A stretch of 64,000 bases of DNA from Pampus argenteus. Lineage: Eukaryota; Chordata; Actinopteri; Scombriformes; Stromateidae. Positions 35,463 to 47,382 of the stretch are shown here, piece after piece; positions within the stretch are counted from its first letter, which is position 1; each line of letters opens with the position of its first letter. The translations under genes and the position numbers were made by a program. Where the stretch lies: the NCBI GenBank assembly GCA_036937835.1, contig CM072875.1, positions 16,071,001 through 16,135,000 of the forward strand. Direction: 5' to 3'. The notes under the pieces were generated by a model. The model made no database searches and was not told the origin of the DNA. It was given only the letters and a program-made list of their open reading frames with translations.

Positions 35463-35492
35463 TCCTCCTCCTCCTCCTCCTCCTCCTCCTCC
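35463..35492. repeat. (TCC)10 microsatellite
   Basis: Ten TCC units. A second, shorter cluster of the same unit lies at 35633-35651. The strand is strongly pyrimidine-biased from about 35460 to 35700. Confidence 0.95.
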
Positions 35493-35853
35493 ATGCATTC
35501 CCTCTCTCTGTCTTCCCCATCCTCCTTCATTCCTATCCATGCATTTTCTGTTCTCTCTCTCTGCCAGTCCGTACTTACTCCCTCTGTCTCACCTGATATC
35601 TTTCCCTTAGCTCCCTATTTCTCCTCCTTTCACCTCCTCCTCCTCCTCCTCCTTCTCCTCGTCCCTTCAGCATTCTCCTCATCCCTCTCTTCTTTCAGGT
35701 CTCTCAAAGCACTCTGTTGAAATGGGATCTGTCACTGTGTCTTTGGAGACAGATGGAGTTGGGTTGCCAAGGGTTTCAACCCAGCAGAAAAGCAAAACTG
35801 CAGTTACATCAGTTAAATCAGCTCCCATTTGAGCCACAGCCAAAGTCCGAGCA

Positions 35854-35877
35854 GTGTGTGTGTGTGTGTGTGTGTGG
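35854..35877. repeat. (GT)12 microsatellite
   Basis: Uninterrupted GT run. Confidence 0.9.
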
Positions 35878-36940
35878 GCTTTGAGAGAGTTTCTACCAAG
35901 TATTAGAGTTTGGTTGTGATGGGGAATGAGAAAAGTTGAAGCAGAAGTTTTTCCATGGTTGATGTTTTCAAGCATGAATCATGTGTTAACTGTTAAATTT
36001 TGGCGCTTTAACACAATGCTTTCCTCTTTAATCTGCTATAAGTGCTGCACTGTGTGTATAATCATGTTAGTAGTTAGTATATCCCTTATTTGGTGCTTTA
36101 TATTATCATTTTATATTAATTTTATTATATGTTCAGTATGGTTCTGTTCTACCAGTGAGACCTTTTAATAGCCTGCTAGTACTTCACATCTCTACAGTTC
36201 AGGTCAGTTCAATTAAGCTACAACAAATAGGAACTAACATACTGTAAATATCTGTAAATCAGCGGACTGAATAGCAGTCTTTATCAGTGACTGCTGAGTG
36301 CTGATTTTAGCTTCAACTCAAAACATAAAGCATTAATGTTAGTTAATGTTAGTATGCTGCTGCTGAGTTTACTCAATAAGGTAAATGTTCCTTTTTGATT
36401 TTTCTGGACTGCAGAGCATGTTTTATCCTAGAAGTAGAGCAGGAGAGACCTCAGGTGTGGGGAAAGACCTCACCAGCCTGTCCGGGCGGGGCAAACACAA
36501 CCAGGTGGAGAGATTAAAAGCCTCCCTCTGTCTTTATTTTTTTTGTCACAGTCTCTCTAGTTTTGTTTTTCCTTCGTACCTCAGGGTGCTTTAAGCTGCT
36601 CTGCATGCTCCGTGTCTACCTGCTACTCCACCTAAATAACATCCCCTGTTGTGAGTAGCTAGAAACCAGGTAGTCTTTAAATGAATGAATGAATGTTCAT
36701 AAATGTAAATGTACAGCAAGACGGTTAAAGAGCAGATAAAACAGACTGAAACAAACAAGTGGCAGGCCGTAGTTTAAGTGAAGACGCCCACACTGTCAGC
36801 TCAGAGTTATTGGTGCCTCATGTTTCTCTCAATCAGGACTTTTAGTCGAGATGTTGGCTTCTTTTTGGCTTCTTAAAGCGATGCCCTCTGGAGTAAATAA
36901 GGGTCTTATTTATTTTATCAAATTACGTTTGGTTCATTGT

Positions 36941-36961
36941 GCTGCTGCTGCTGCTGCTGCA
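36941..36961. repeat. (GCT)7 microsatellite
   Basis: Seven GCT/CAG units in an intron. Confidence 0.9.
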
Positions 36962-38121
36962 GTTGTTGTGAGTTTTAAGACTTCAGTAGTCGTTTTCCTT
37001 TCCTCGTTTCCCTAATTTAGCTAAATAACAAAAAAAAAACACAAAGAAAGAGAGACCATATGGCGCAGAGCTGCAATTTCTCCTGTTCATATCTTGTAGC
37101 TGGAAGGACTCAAAATTAAAACGTATAGCTTTCACTTTAACCTCACAGTCATTAAGTCATTTTACACCCAATGTAATTACAATGGAGTGCAAAATTATTG
37201 AATAATGAGCCTCTTTGCAAGCACTTTCAGAGGTCAAATTAAGCTATTTACTGTAGTGAAGAGGAGTTTTTTTTTTGTTTCAGTGATAATTTAATGGAGG
37301 ATTACACTCAGTTTGAGGATTTTAGATCCATTTTTAATGAGGATCCTCTTAGTTGTTTCATGGCGTACACAGTTTAATCTCTTGCACAATTTATCTTCAT
37401 TTGAAGTACATAACAACTCCGTCTCTGTGGGCACATCTCAGTTCCCTTACTTGATTGCTCCTCACTCCTTGTTTGACCTGAATCTATCTGATCATGAAGG
37501 CCATTCCTCGTCTCTTATTATCGCTTCAGAGGAGCGATGATCGAGGAGCGGGGACGGATCCTTGAGGAGGCATGAGCAAGCAAGCCTTTATTTCGCCTGA
37601 TCGACGCGCTCCTTTTATTATAAATCTGTCAGTAATTGGACGCTGCGGCTGATTAGGCTGCTTCGATACTACATTGCTGCTGTTTATGCGAGGAAAAGAC
37701 GCCAGCGAGGGGAAACACAGATTAAAAGTAAAATATTTGTAATGTACTGTAACTCTTTTGTTTTCGTATCACTCATCAGAATAATAAAAGCCTCCCTATT
37801 AGCTCAAGACATTTTAGTTGGCTGTCTACAAAGCACTAAATGCTCCTCTTACATTTCTGCCCTCACTATTAAAGAGATCTTCTGACCAAAACCTTTTTGT
37901 CTGTTGCAAGATCTAATCTTTCTCAGCAGCTGCCCAAAAACTACAGCGTTTGATTTCCTTTCAGTCTTACAACACTTTAAAGATTCAACCTAATTTGTGT
38001 TCGCGTGTGTTCACTTGTCCCTCCGTTTGCCACCTCCGTCTTCACATCTTGGCATGACTGCTTTGAATGAATTTCTTTCAGGACGTCAGATCCACCGGGG
38101 GGTTGTGTCTGATGTCTGATG

Positions 38122-38146
38122 TCTCTGTGTGTGTGTGTGTGTGTGT
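38122..38146. repeat. (TG)12 microsatellite
   Basis: Uninterrupted run; similar runs lie at 38321-38341 and, as CA, at 38371-38384. Confidence 0.9.
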
Positions 38147-38927
38147 TCAATGTTTGCATCCACACAGAGTTGGACGTATTTAGTTAGTCTTTAATGGTGA
38201 TGGACTGAAGAAAGAAATACCAGGGGGACAAGAAGGAAAGGAGATTAAAGCAGAGGAAGATCAAGACGGACATGAACAGAGGGACACTGATACACTGTCA
38301 CTGATACTCAGGTGGATTCATGTGTGTGTGTGTGTGTGTGTCAGCTGTGTGCTTTTACACACATGCAAAATACACACACACACATGCAAGATCAATGTAC
38401 AGACAGTCAGTGGAAAATGTGTGCCTGATATGGACAGCTGCCTTTTAAGAGTACTTTCTGCTTTTTAAATGACTAAGAATCAAACCTGCTTGGTCCGGCC
38501 AGAGTAATCACATAAGTGATTACTGTATATTATATTTCATTTAAGCTTAATGTTTATTTTATTTTTATCGTGGATAAAACTGAGACAGAGATCGAAACAT
38601 GTAAGTTCATTCTAGTAAATTCACTAAAACATGGCGGTATATTGCATTTTAAAGCTGCCTTGTTCTCCTGGTTAAAATATATCTCACAGCTCAGTTATTG
38701 GACCAATGATGAATTAATTTTATTCCCGGTCGAAGTGCCCTGGCAGCATAAACGGTTGAGTGTGATCCTCTGGCAGCCTGAACCAGCTCCCTGCACCATG
38801 TCATGTCTGTCCACCCCGACCGCTCCAAACAACGCAGCGCTCTCACAGCATCATGACCTTGGAGTCGTCATGTGCTTGGCTACGGATGTTTCAAAATACT
38901 GACTCCTCTGAGAATAGTGTTTGTAAT

Positions 38928-38951
38928 GTGTGTGTGTGTGTGTGTGTGTGT
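38928..38951. repeat. (TG)12 microsatellite
   Basis: Uninterrupted TG run, followed by CA runs at 39009-39023 and 39162. Confidence 0.9.
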
Positions 38952-39084
38952 TTCTCAGTATAATGTGCCAGCTGGGCAGTGGCATTGAGACCTGTAGTTC
39001 TACCGCCAAACACACACACACACATGCTTACATACAGTACAGAGAGACTCATGCTGGCATGCCAGTGTTGTTTCATCTACCAGT

Positions 39085-39109
39085 CATGCAGGGTAGGGCC
39101 AGATTTCAT
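39085..39109 (+). repeat. 25-nt exact repeat, copy 1
   Basis: CATGCAGGGTAGGGCCAGAT followed by TTCAT is identical to 40943-40967. The flanks differ, so the unit is short and sharply bounded. Confidence 0.9.
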
Positions 39110-39160
39110 ATCATGTAATGGGAAGAACAGTGCTAATCATGCCAAACGCAGCATCTAGGG

Positions 39161-39161
<1 letters not shown>

Positions 39162-39195
<34 letters not shown>
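39162..39195. repeat. (CA)17 microsatellite
   Basis: Uninterrupted CA array. Confidence 0.95.
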
Positions 39196-39198
<3 letters not shown>

Positions 39199-40942
39199 CC
39201 ACAAGTTTCCCGTACGAAACATTAGCTTTCCCTCCAAAGCTGATGTCCCTAGATTACTTGGAATCGGTTAATTCCAGATTAATGGGATGATGATAATCGA
39301 GGGTGCCAGAAGTACAGGGTCCAAGGGGCAATAGAGTGCTGCAGGGATCAGTCCTAAAACACAGAAGAATCAGTTAGATGGTGAGATGCCTGAAATGAGA
39401 TATGTGCTTAACACAAGTTTAAGGCAACGTCACGCAGGTCTGCATTCACAGCCTCTGTTTTTGTGTATACTTGCACTACTAAGAGGTACGCTAAGAGGAG
39501 GTAAACAAGCAATAAATGCTCACAACTGGTTATAATTAGTATGTGATGGAATCGACTGTATTGTTATTAATGCAAATGTGCAAATGAGCGCATAATGCAC
39601 AGCTAATTAGAAACATTTACAGTAATATTACTGCAGTGTTTCGAAACACCGTCTTCCTGTCAGTGGTGCTGCGTTGTCGTGGATTTTCTTCATTTTGTGT
39701 TTACATTATGTTTCTCTCTGTCTCCTTCGCTGCCTTCATTCTGTCTTTGCCTCTATTTATTCTCCCGCTGTTGTCTGTATCTCACACTTCTTCTGTTTCT
39801 TTCGTTCAGCCTTTTGTCCACCTCTCGCTCGCGCCTGATTTTCCTGCCAGGGTACAATGTTGTGTTACATCCTTTCTCTCCATCTGTTTCTTGCCCGCTT
39901 ACTTCCAACCACTTCCGATTTAGAACAAAAACACACCAGCGAACACACTGCGCACATGAATCCGGGCCATTAAATGCTCTTTGACTTGCTTGTTTGGTTA
40001 ATGGTGCAGGACATTGGTATTGAATAAAGCCTTGAATAGTTACTTATGAAACTACTGTCACTTCAGAAATAGCAAAGACCTTTTCAATCAGTCTTATAAT
40101 AATGCAGCCGTGCTCATAATACTGCTGCTAAAGGTCTTATATCATGTCATTATTGGAGGCCCCCGCTGGTTCTGGAGGATATTCTCCCTATTTTAAATTC
40201 CCATTTGAAAGTTTTAATATTTAATCTTATCATCAGTGTTTCTCAAGATATAAACAACAACATCTTCTGTATAATTCAACAAAAAAAAAAAAAAAAACAT
40301 TCAACACTGTAGGTTAATTTTGTGGCCATCACTTGAAATGATTTCAGCTTTGGGAATTGATTTAAGCTGCTGAATATATATTTCGTTGTTACTGTTACGA
40401 GCACACGCAGCAGAAGTTTAAGCAACAGTTTTGATGTTACTGAAATGTATCTCTGGAGTCATGGTTGACTTCTCTCCTTACATCTTTATATACACAAGCT
40501 TGTATATCTTGATTTTTTTTTTTAAATCAAAGAACTAGATATTTTCTAACACAGATAAAAAAAGATCATCTCTCCCACCCTGTATCAGTACACTATTACA
40601 TCCCTAAAATCCCTGTAAACCGCCCTCACATCAAGGATCAATCTGCCATGTTTTGACCAGCAGAGTGACCTAAAATGTGAAGGTGAATGGGTCATCTTCT
40701 GAAAATCCTCTTTAAAACTATTTGCAACTTTTTTTTTTTTTCTGCCACCCCGTATCTTATTGTTCTTGTCACCATACATTATATGGTGATGGCATCACTT
40801 GACCTGTGGATGATGTGGATGCCATATCATCTCTGTCGGTCCTACTTTACTACTTCTAGTAGTAGTTCTAGTATTACTTCTAACCATTTTATTTCACTGC
40901 AAGAGATGTACAATTTTAATACTTTTTTTTTTTCCAAGGTTA

Positions 40943-40967
40943 CATGCAGGGTAGGGCCAGATTTCAT
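40943..40967 (+). repeat. 25-nt exact repeat, copy 2
   Basis: Identical, same orientation, to 39085-39109. It sits just right of a T homopolymer (40924-40933). Confidence 0.9.
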
Positions 40968-41402
40968 TTCGTATCTTTTATAAATGCAGTTATCACGGGA
41001 CTGTTTTTTTTTGTTTTTTTTGTTTTTGTTTGATGAAATCTCTCTTTGTTGTCCTCTTAAGGAAACATCAGCACATGATGTTTGCGAGATGGATGTAGAA
41101 CAGCAACCCTTTTTGATTCAAGAATGGACCGATTTCACATGATCCTTTGGTCATCTGGTTGATATTTAGCAGCAGCAGCAAGGCTCACAACAACACAGCT
41201 ATCAGTTTTTTGGATGTCGCAGCACGCTCTACGCTTTTTTGTGCTTGCCGTTTGTGAGCTGTGAATACGCCACTGTTAACCCTTTATCTCGTCACACACA
41301 CACACATACTGGGTGCCGTGCATAAATACACACGCGTACAAACAGATGATGGATGTTTCGCGTGTCTGGATACCGATAATCCTCTGATCCAGTAAATTCA
41401 CA

Positions 41403-41425
41403 CGAACACACACACACACACACAC
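41403..41425. repeat. (CA)n microsatellite
   Basis: CA run; a shorter one lies at 41294-41305. Confidence 0.9.
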
Positions 41426-43218
41426 GCAAACAGGATTTCATACTTGCAGCTTTTGCCTCTAATGATTTTAAGAGGATATGTTCACGATGAGTACTTGTGA
41501 AAAGAGGTGATAAGAGAAGAGTAGAATCAAAACAGAGAGACACAAAGAGCAAGACTGAATGAAAGTTAAAGATCTCATACAGTGAAAGGTTTTATACAAG
41601 TAGTTTCCTCCCTCTCAGTCCCTCCTTTCTATCACATCTCTTTCTCCATCTCTCTTTTTTGTCTCTTTTTCTACCCATCTCTCTGGAAGAATAGCAACTA
41701 CAGCCCATGGTTGGTAGAGGCACTTGTAAATGATTGAAAGAAAGACAAAGAGAAGAAATGGACAGGATAATAAGATTCAGAGAGCTGAAAGTCTGTATTG
41801 TCGCAGAGTATGTGTCAGTGGGAGGCAGGAGAGGAGAGGAACAATCTCTCTCCTTCTTTTCTCCTTCCTCCCTGTTTTTTTTTTATTCTTTTCATTTTCA
41901 CTTTGCCCAGCTCTCGTTGCTGCAGTCATCCTGAGGCCACAGAGCCAAACTCAATTATAACTCAAAACTTTTCCCTGAAATCTGACGCTGGCAGTTGTCA
42001 CATAAGTAACATCAAGGCACAAAAAGTCTCAGAACAGGACGCTTGATTAACAAGCAGCCTGTCATGTTGTTTGTTTGATCAGATGGCCCGATCAGCGACG
42101 CTGTTGTTATGCGCTTGGACTTTAGAGGAAAGATGAAGTTGTTTAGTTGTCACAGACTGTCTAGAAGCAAATTAAATCGTTTTATTCTGATCTGACCCTG
42201 AGCACCAGTGCAGGATGATGTTTTTTTTTTAAACTCTGTTATATAACTGTTAACACTGTGTTTTGGAGATGCAACAGTGGTGAGAAATAATATATATATA
42301 TTATTTAACAGGACAATCCTTCTTTCATCTAGTCTCAGAGCAGCATAATTACAGACTCGATGACTCAAACGATGTTGTGTTTTAACAACATAATCAATGT
42401 ACGATTGCAGCATCCCTTAATCAGTTAAAGGCAAAACAATTTCCAGTTGTCTTCATCAATTTAGGATTAAAATTAATTGTCTTTCATGTAAACTATTTTG
42501 CTCGTTAACACTTTAAAAGTAAAAATGTTCATAACATTAGAAATTGAATGCTTCCAATTTGACATTATATGTGTTTTTTGTTGGTGAAGATTGTGCACAT
42601 TGAACACAGTACATTCCCTTTTTGAAAAGATTTAATTTGGTGAAATGTTCTTGCAAAATGAAATTATATCAGATTTCACCATAGAACCATCGAGGAAAGG
42701 CTAATCCCACTTTTAGTTTTACTTTGCGAGAAAAAAAAAAAAAAAAAGTAGTCCTACAGAAGACCATGGACCTTATGTTGAGAACCCCTGACCCGGTAGA
42801 GAGACAACAACAGGAAGGGAGGGAAAGGTGTCGGTGTGGACTGTAATATTTCAGTGCTCTTTCAGATTTGATTCATGAGCCGTGTGGTGAGAAGGGCGCA
42901 ACGAATCAACAACATGAGACAGGAAGAGAGACACGGGAGCAGAGAGCACCCACAATCTGTGAATGGATGCCGCTTCACACAAAGCCTGCAGAACCAACAA
43001 AACGCTCCCATTTGTCTCCTTTTTTCTGTTTCCTTATTGTCAAGTCTGACTCGGGCTGAATCACAACGTAAAATAGGCCGACTCGCTCTGTGCGTGCGTG
43101 TGTGCTTATAGTGTTTACAGCCTCAGGTTGGCTCTCAGTGTATTGTGTTGATACATGTGTTGTTAACCCAATGGCTTCGAGATTTTGTTCATTATTATTG
43201 TGAGGGGAAGTTTTGGGT

Positions 43219-43245
43219 TGTGTGTGTGTGTGTGTGTGTGTGTGT
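43219..43245. repeat. (TG)13 microsatellite
   Basis: Uninterrupted TG run. Confidence 0.95.
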
Positions 43246-43585
43246 TAGTGATATATCCCCCAAAGCTGGGGTCCTAAATAAAGCAATCAGGCAGCGTAAT
43301 TAAAACATATTGCTCTAATATCACCATATACAATAGAAGCGTATGATATTATGCACGTGAGTGTGCACGTGGGATAATCAGCCTACCACACATTACAACA
43401 CTCATTTATCATTTCTCCACATTCTCGTATTTTACTGACACACACTCACACACACACACGCACACACACGCAAACATTTTGTTGTCTAACGTCTTCATGT
43501 GTCAAAGCAAAACAAGACAATGTCGTTGTTTACTTTAAAAAGGTTCCTCTGATCATATCACTAGATTTAGAAGGTCACTGACCTC

Positions 43586-43610
43586 TGTCTGTCTGTCTGT
43601 CTGTCTGTCA
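43586..43610. repeat. (TCTG)6 microsatellite
   Basis: Six tetranucleotide units. Confidence 0.95.
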
Positions 43611-44305
43611 CCATCTTCACAGTCAAAACAACAGTGATATGAATGTGGTAACTAATTAAAATAATACTTTTGGAAAATATGCTTATTTTGCTGCAAGTTA
43701 GATGAAGCAAACCGACCTCTTGTCCTAAAACGTTAGTGAACATAATTGATATTTGGCCGTCAAATATTGGAACAACCAACACAAAACTAGTGTGGTCCTT
43801 AAAACAACAACCCAATGTTTGATTGTTCATAGTTAATAGTCATTGGATAGATGCTCCTCTACAGGCCTCGTTTTTGACCCTGATGAGAAACAATTCTAAC
43901 GCTGAATACAGTTTTTTTTGTGCTTCCAGAAAACACAGTTTCTAAATCTACAAGAAGTACACACAGTACTACAATATAACAGTATGTTCAGTGAGACGCA
44001 GTGCACTAAAAGCATACAATACTTGATTTACCCTTGTACTGGATTTAAGCCTTGCCCCATATAAAGCATAATATAGGACTCGGAAGTGGGTTATTTGTTT
44101 AAATTTAAAACTCAAAGGTAACTGCGCTATTAATTAAATTATTTTAGTATTAAAAAAACCAACAGTAACCTAACTGACTATCTAAAAATACCACCTGTTT
44201 GGTGCTATATCTTGTATTCTGTTATAGTGTATGTTTAAGAGCTATCTAACAGCATACTGAGACAAGATGAAAACACCACGTTTCACTTACTCTCATTAGT
44301 GCGAA

Positions 44306-44332
44306 AGAGGAAGAGGAAGAGGAAGAGGAAGG
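44306..44332. repeat. (GAAGAG)n purine repeat
   Basis: Four to five AGGAAG hexamer units merging into GGAAGGAAGG. Confidence 0.9.
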
Positions 44333-44557
44333 AAGGAAAAAATAAAAAAAGGAAACGAGAGACTGGCAGATGTGGTCAGAGGACACGGATGATGGGACTA
44401 TTTGTATTCAGCTCTTGCGGTATGATAAACAGGTGTGTTATGGACGTATAACATCGTTGGCATTGATCATTCTCCTCGCCTGTGCGTTGATTGGAGGAGA
44501 CCTCTCAACACAAAGCTCATACATCAATGTTAAGTGGATTATACATGCATACATTTA

Positions 44558-44560
<3 letters not shown>

Positions 44561-44595
<35 letters not shown>
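44561..44595. repeat. (TC)17 microsatellite
   Basis: Uninterrupted CT run about 920 nt upstream of b4galt2 coding exon 2. Confidence 0.95.
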
Positions 44596-44598
<3 letters not shown>

Positions 44599-45517
44599 GT
44601 TTACTCATACACGTATCATTCAACACAAGACATACAGTATACTGCATTGGATCTGGTAGTTGTATTTATCTAAAAAGGATAAGCCTGGTGGTTATTATTT
44701 ACTTATTGTCAAGAAATTCTTTAAAAAAGACCAAAACCAACAGTGCGTCTCACAATATTATTTACAGACATGATCCTGTATTTCTATGTTTTTTTTTGCT
44801 TTTTCTGAAAAATGCATGACATTTGGTAAATTAACACTAACGAAGAAGGACATGCACTAATGAGTGACTGCTTAAAGTCGGGTTTGTTAAATTAGGTTTT
44901 GCTTGCAGGGCTTTGGTTGGAGCCCAAACAGCAAGGCTTGCTCATATATTTTAATGATCCTGGCTTTAGAACAAGGCACTGAATTTATCTCCCAGGCCAG
45001 AGACTTAAAGCCAACCCTTCTTTTAAATTAGTGCAATTTTTCGATCACACGCACACAAACGCACTCCTGCACACGCTTAGTTTACATTTAACCTGTCAGT
45101 TCCTAGAAGGAATGACGGATAGATTGGTAGCGATATATAACATATCGTATGGCTTCATCACTGAGCACTGAGTAATTACCTTTCATGTTGTGTTTACATT
45201 GACCGACATCAAAGTCTTTGTTTATTTTTTAGGAATATATGTTTTCCAAAGCGTGTGCATCTTATTAAATGCTGCATTATGCAGAGCATATCCCTCGAAA
45301 ACATTATTTCTGCACAGATTGCTTTGATACACTTACAGTGTTGCTTTGAAGCTGAACCCCCGTCTCTCGCTGTCCCTCACTCCCTACATCCCCTGCTTTC
45401 TTTTTTTTTTTTTTTTTTTCCATCATCTTGTTGTTGGTTTTTTTTTACCCCCGTTCACTGTCTCCGTTGTTATCCTCTTCATTTTGCTAATTCTTCTCTC
45501 TTTCCTTCTCTCCTCAG

Positions 45518-45636
45518 TGGGGCGCTTGTTGATCGAGTTCAGCTCCCAGATGACGATGGAACGAGTGCAGAAAGAAAACCCCAACGTGACGGATGGCGGT
45601 CGCTACACGCCTCCCGACTGTCGGCCTCGATGGAAG
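45518..45636 (+). CDS. b4galt2: b4galt2 coding exon 2: start of catalytic domain
   Basis: The acceptor is CTCCTCAG (AG at 45516-45517) after a long pyrimidine tract. The exon supplies two bases of the split Val117 codon and then GRLLIEFSSQMTMERVQKEN, followed by PNV and GGRYTPPDCRPRWK to residue 156. GRLLIEF and GGRYTPPDC are conserved in B4GALT1/2-type enzymes. Cys151 lies 42 residues after Cys109, the same spacing as the Cys134-Cys176 disulphide of bovine B4GALT1, so the pair is probably bonded. N139-V-T is an extra sequon. The donor is AAG/GTCTGT (GT at 45637-45638), phase 0. Length 119 nt, in frame with exons 1 and 3. Confidence 0.93.
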
Positions 45637-46753
45637 GTCTGTGACTCCGCCTGTACTTCACGTTTTAAAAAAACATGTACATACACACACAATATTTTTT
45701 ATGGATGATAAAAAATAAAATATTCATGATGATTAAAAATTATGATAAATTAAGGCCAGATTATGAGTTTCCTAATTGAACGGTTATATTACTAATGCAG
45801 AAATATGAGATAATAAGTCACAAGATGTTGGATTTGTCAAATGTATGAATTTGTAAGTAAAAATGTTGCACTATTATGTAATAATTAAGGGATACTTGGT
45901 TCAAAATGTAAAATTAAAATTACGAGATACTATGAAAAAATTGTGAAATTGAGAATCTAGTTTTTCTATTACTGGGAGAAATGCACTTTTTATTTATTTT
46001 TTTTATTTTATTTTTTTTCAGAAATGTGGTCTACACGGCAACAACACTAAATGGGACTGTTTTTTTTATTCAATCTAAAAAATAGATTAAATAGACTTAA
46101 ATAGTCTATTTAAGTGTTTAATTTTCTCCTCCACATGACACTTAAATGAGGTCAGGCTGTTTCCATCAGCAGTCAGCAAGATAACACCAAAGTAGATGCG
46201 CCTACTTGCTTGCAGCTACGAACTATAAAGCAGCCGAAGGTCAATTTGACAGCAGTCTTCATCTGAGTGCAAAATGATTGTGAATTTACACGATAAATTA
46301 CACGTGTACTGTTTGGATAGCTGAGAATGATTCACTCAAAGCACAGAGCTACAGGGCGACCTCAAATCTGTCTGAAATCTGCAACGCTGCTGAGAGCTGC
46401 TTCCTTCAGCTGCTTCCTTCATAATGAATGGAAAGCAACTAAGCAACCAGCTGACATTAACCACAGAGTTTTCTATGGAAATGATTTTCTGATGCAGAAC
46501 CGTTTACCACAGGATGAAAAGGAATCTCATTTGAGCATAATTGCTCCGGGAAAAATCTCTTTGCAGCTCTGACATATTAAATATTGTTTCACTGTCTTTG
46601 TCTTTATCAATAAACAGGTTTCAAATGTGGCCTTTCTAGCATTGAATAAATAATGTTCCAACTGACCGGAAAAGTGCATAGATTCTGTTTTATAGCAAAT
46701 GTTCCTGTGAAATACAAACAAATAAACCGAATGAAACTATTGCCGTTGTTTAG
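45637..46753 (+). other. b4galt2 intron 2
   Basis: GT-AG intron of 1,117 nt. Its first third (45735-45965) carries diverged copies of an AT-rich unit resembling TACGAGATACTATGAAAAAA and AAATTGTGAAATTGAGAATC, the reverse-oriented relative of the satellite at 16738. Short AT-rich inverted repeats occur near 46090-46115. No gene inside. Confidence 0.8.
45735..45965. repeat. Degenerate AT-rich satellite, opposite orientation to 16738
   Basis: Loosely periodic words of the type TAAAATTACGAGATA, GAAATATGAGATAATAAGTC and TTGTGAAATTGAGAATC. Decay is heavy, so the assignment rests on word similarity only. Confidence 0.4.
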
Positions 46754-46870
46754 GTCGCCATCATCATCCCGTTCCGTCACAGGGAAAACCACCTAAAGTA
46801 CTGGCTCCACTACCTCCACCCTATCCTTAGACGTCAGAGGATTGACTACGGCATCTACATCATCAACCAG
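46754..46870 (+). CDS. b4galt2: b4galt2 coding exon 3: UDP-Gal-binding P-F-R-x-R segment
   Basis: The acceptor is TTGTTTAG (AG at 46752-46753) and the donor CAG/GTAGGT (GT at 46871-46872), both phase 0. It encodes residues 157-195: VAIIIPFRHRENHLKYW, then LHYLHPILRRQ and YGIYIINQ. Pro162-Phe163-Arg164-His165-Arg166 corresponds to the nucleotide-binding segment Pro187-Arg191 of bovine B4GALT1. The hydrophobic VAIIIPF strand and the GIYIINQ strand belong to the GT-A-like nucleotide-binding fold of CAZy family GT7. The following exons, with the DVD Mn-binding and GWGGED motifs, are not in the window. Exons 2 and 3 together measure 236 nt. Confidence 0.94.
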
Positions 46871-47298
46871 GTAGGTCAGCCGAGAGATTGAAAGTAAAAC
46901 TGTCGTCAAGGGTTTGTCAATTAATGGTAAAATTAAATGTCCTCAACTTCCCAAGGACAATCTTCAGACATTGAATTGACTGTTTTTGTGATAAACTGTA
47001 TTACTGACCAAGTCACAACCTGTATAAATACCTTATTCTAAGCTCAAGACTGAACTACATCTATCATCTTGTGTTACGTTATGCTGTAAACACTGTGAAA
47101 GAATAACTTTAGCCACCGTCAGGTGTTTCGAATCCATTTAAGCCCATTTTCAGGTGGTTAAAGGCTGGCCTCCCTCCTCACCCATCCCTAACTGCTATAT
47201 GCTTACATGGTTTGTGTGTCTCATTATCGGTAATGAAATGGGGAAAAAAAAGAACATCTAAATCAGTAACATATTCTTTTTATTACCTTTGCAAGAAG

Positions 47299-47335
47299 CG
47301 TGTGTGTGTGTGTGCGTGTGTGTATGTGTGCGTGT

Positions 47336-47382
<47 letters not shown>
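47299..47382. repeat. Long compound (TG)n array
   Basis: About 84 nt of TG with CG and TATG interruptions in the left half and a pure run on the right. It starts about 430 nt after coding exon 3. Frames here translate only as Cys-Val or Thr-His repeats. Confidence 0.97.

Larger units (their letters stand above)
33063..45517 (+). other. b4galt2 intron 1, last part
   Basis: No exon until the acceptor at 45517. Many microsatellites are listed separately. A CpG-richer, higher-complexity patch at about 37520-37710 stands out from its AT-rich surroundings. A 25-mer is duplicated exactly at 39085 and 40943. Open frames of 60-130 codons here are chance or translated repeats. Confidence 0.7.

Noticed and set aside
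36385..36594. Frame containing SGRGKHNQVERLKAS
   Set aside because: It looks basic and protein-like, but there is no acceptor or donor in phase and no family I know.
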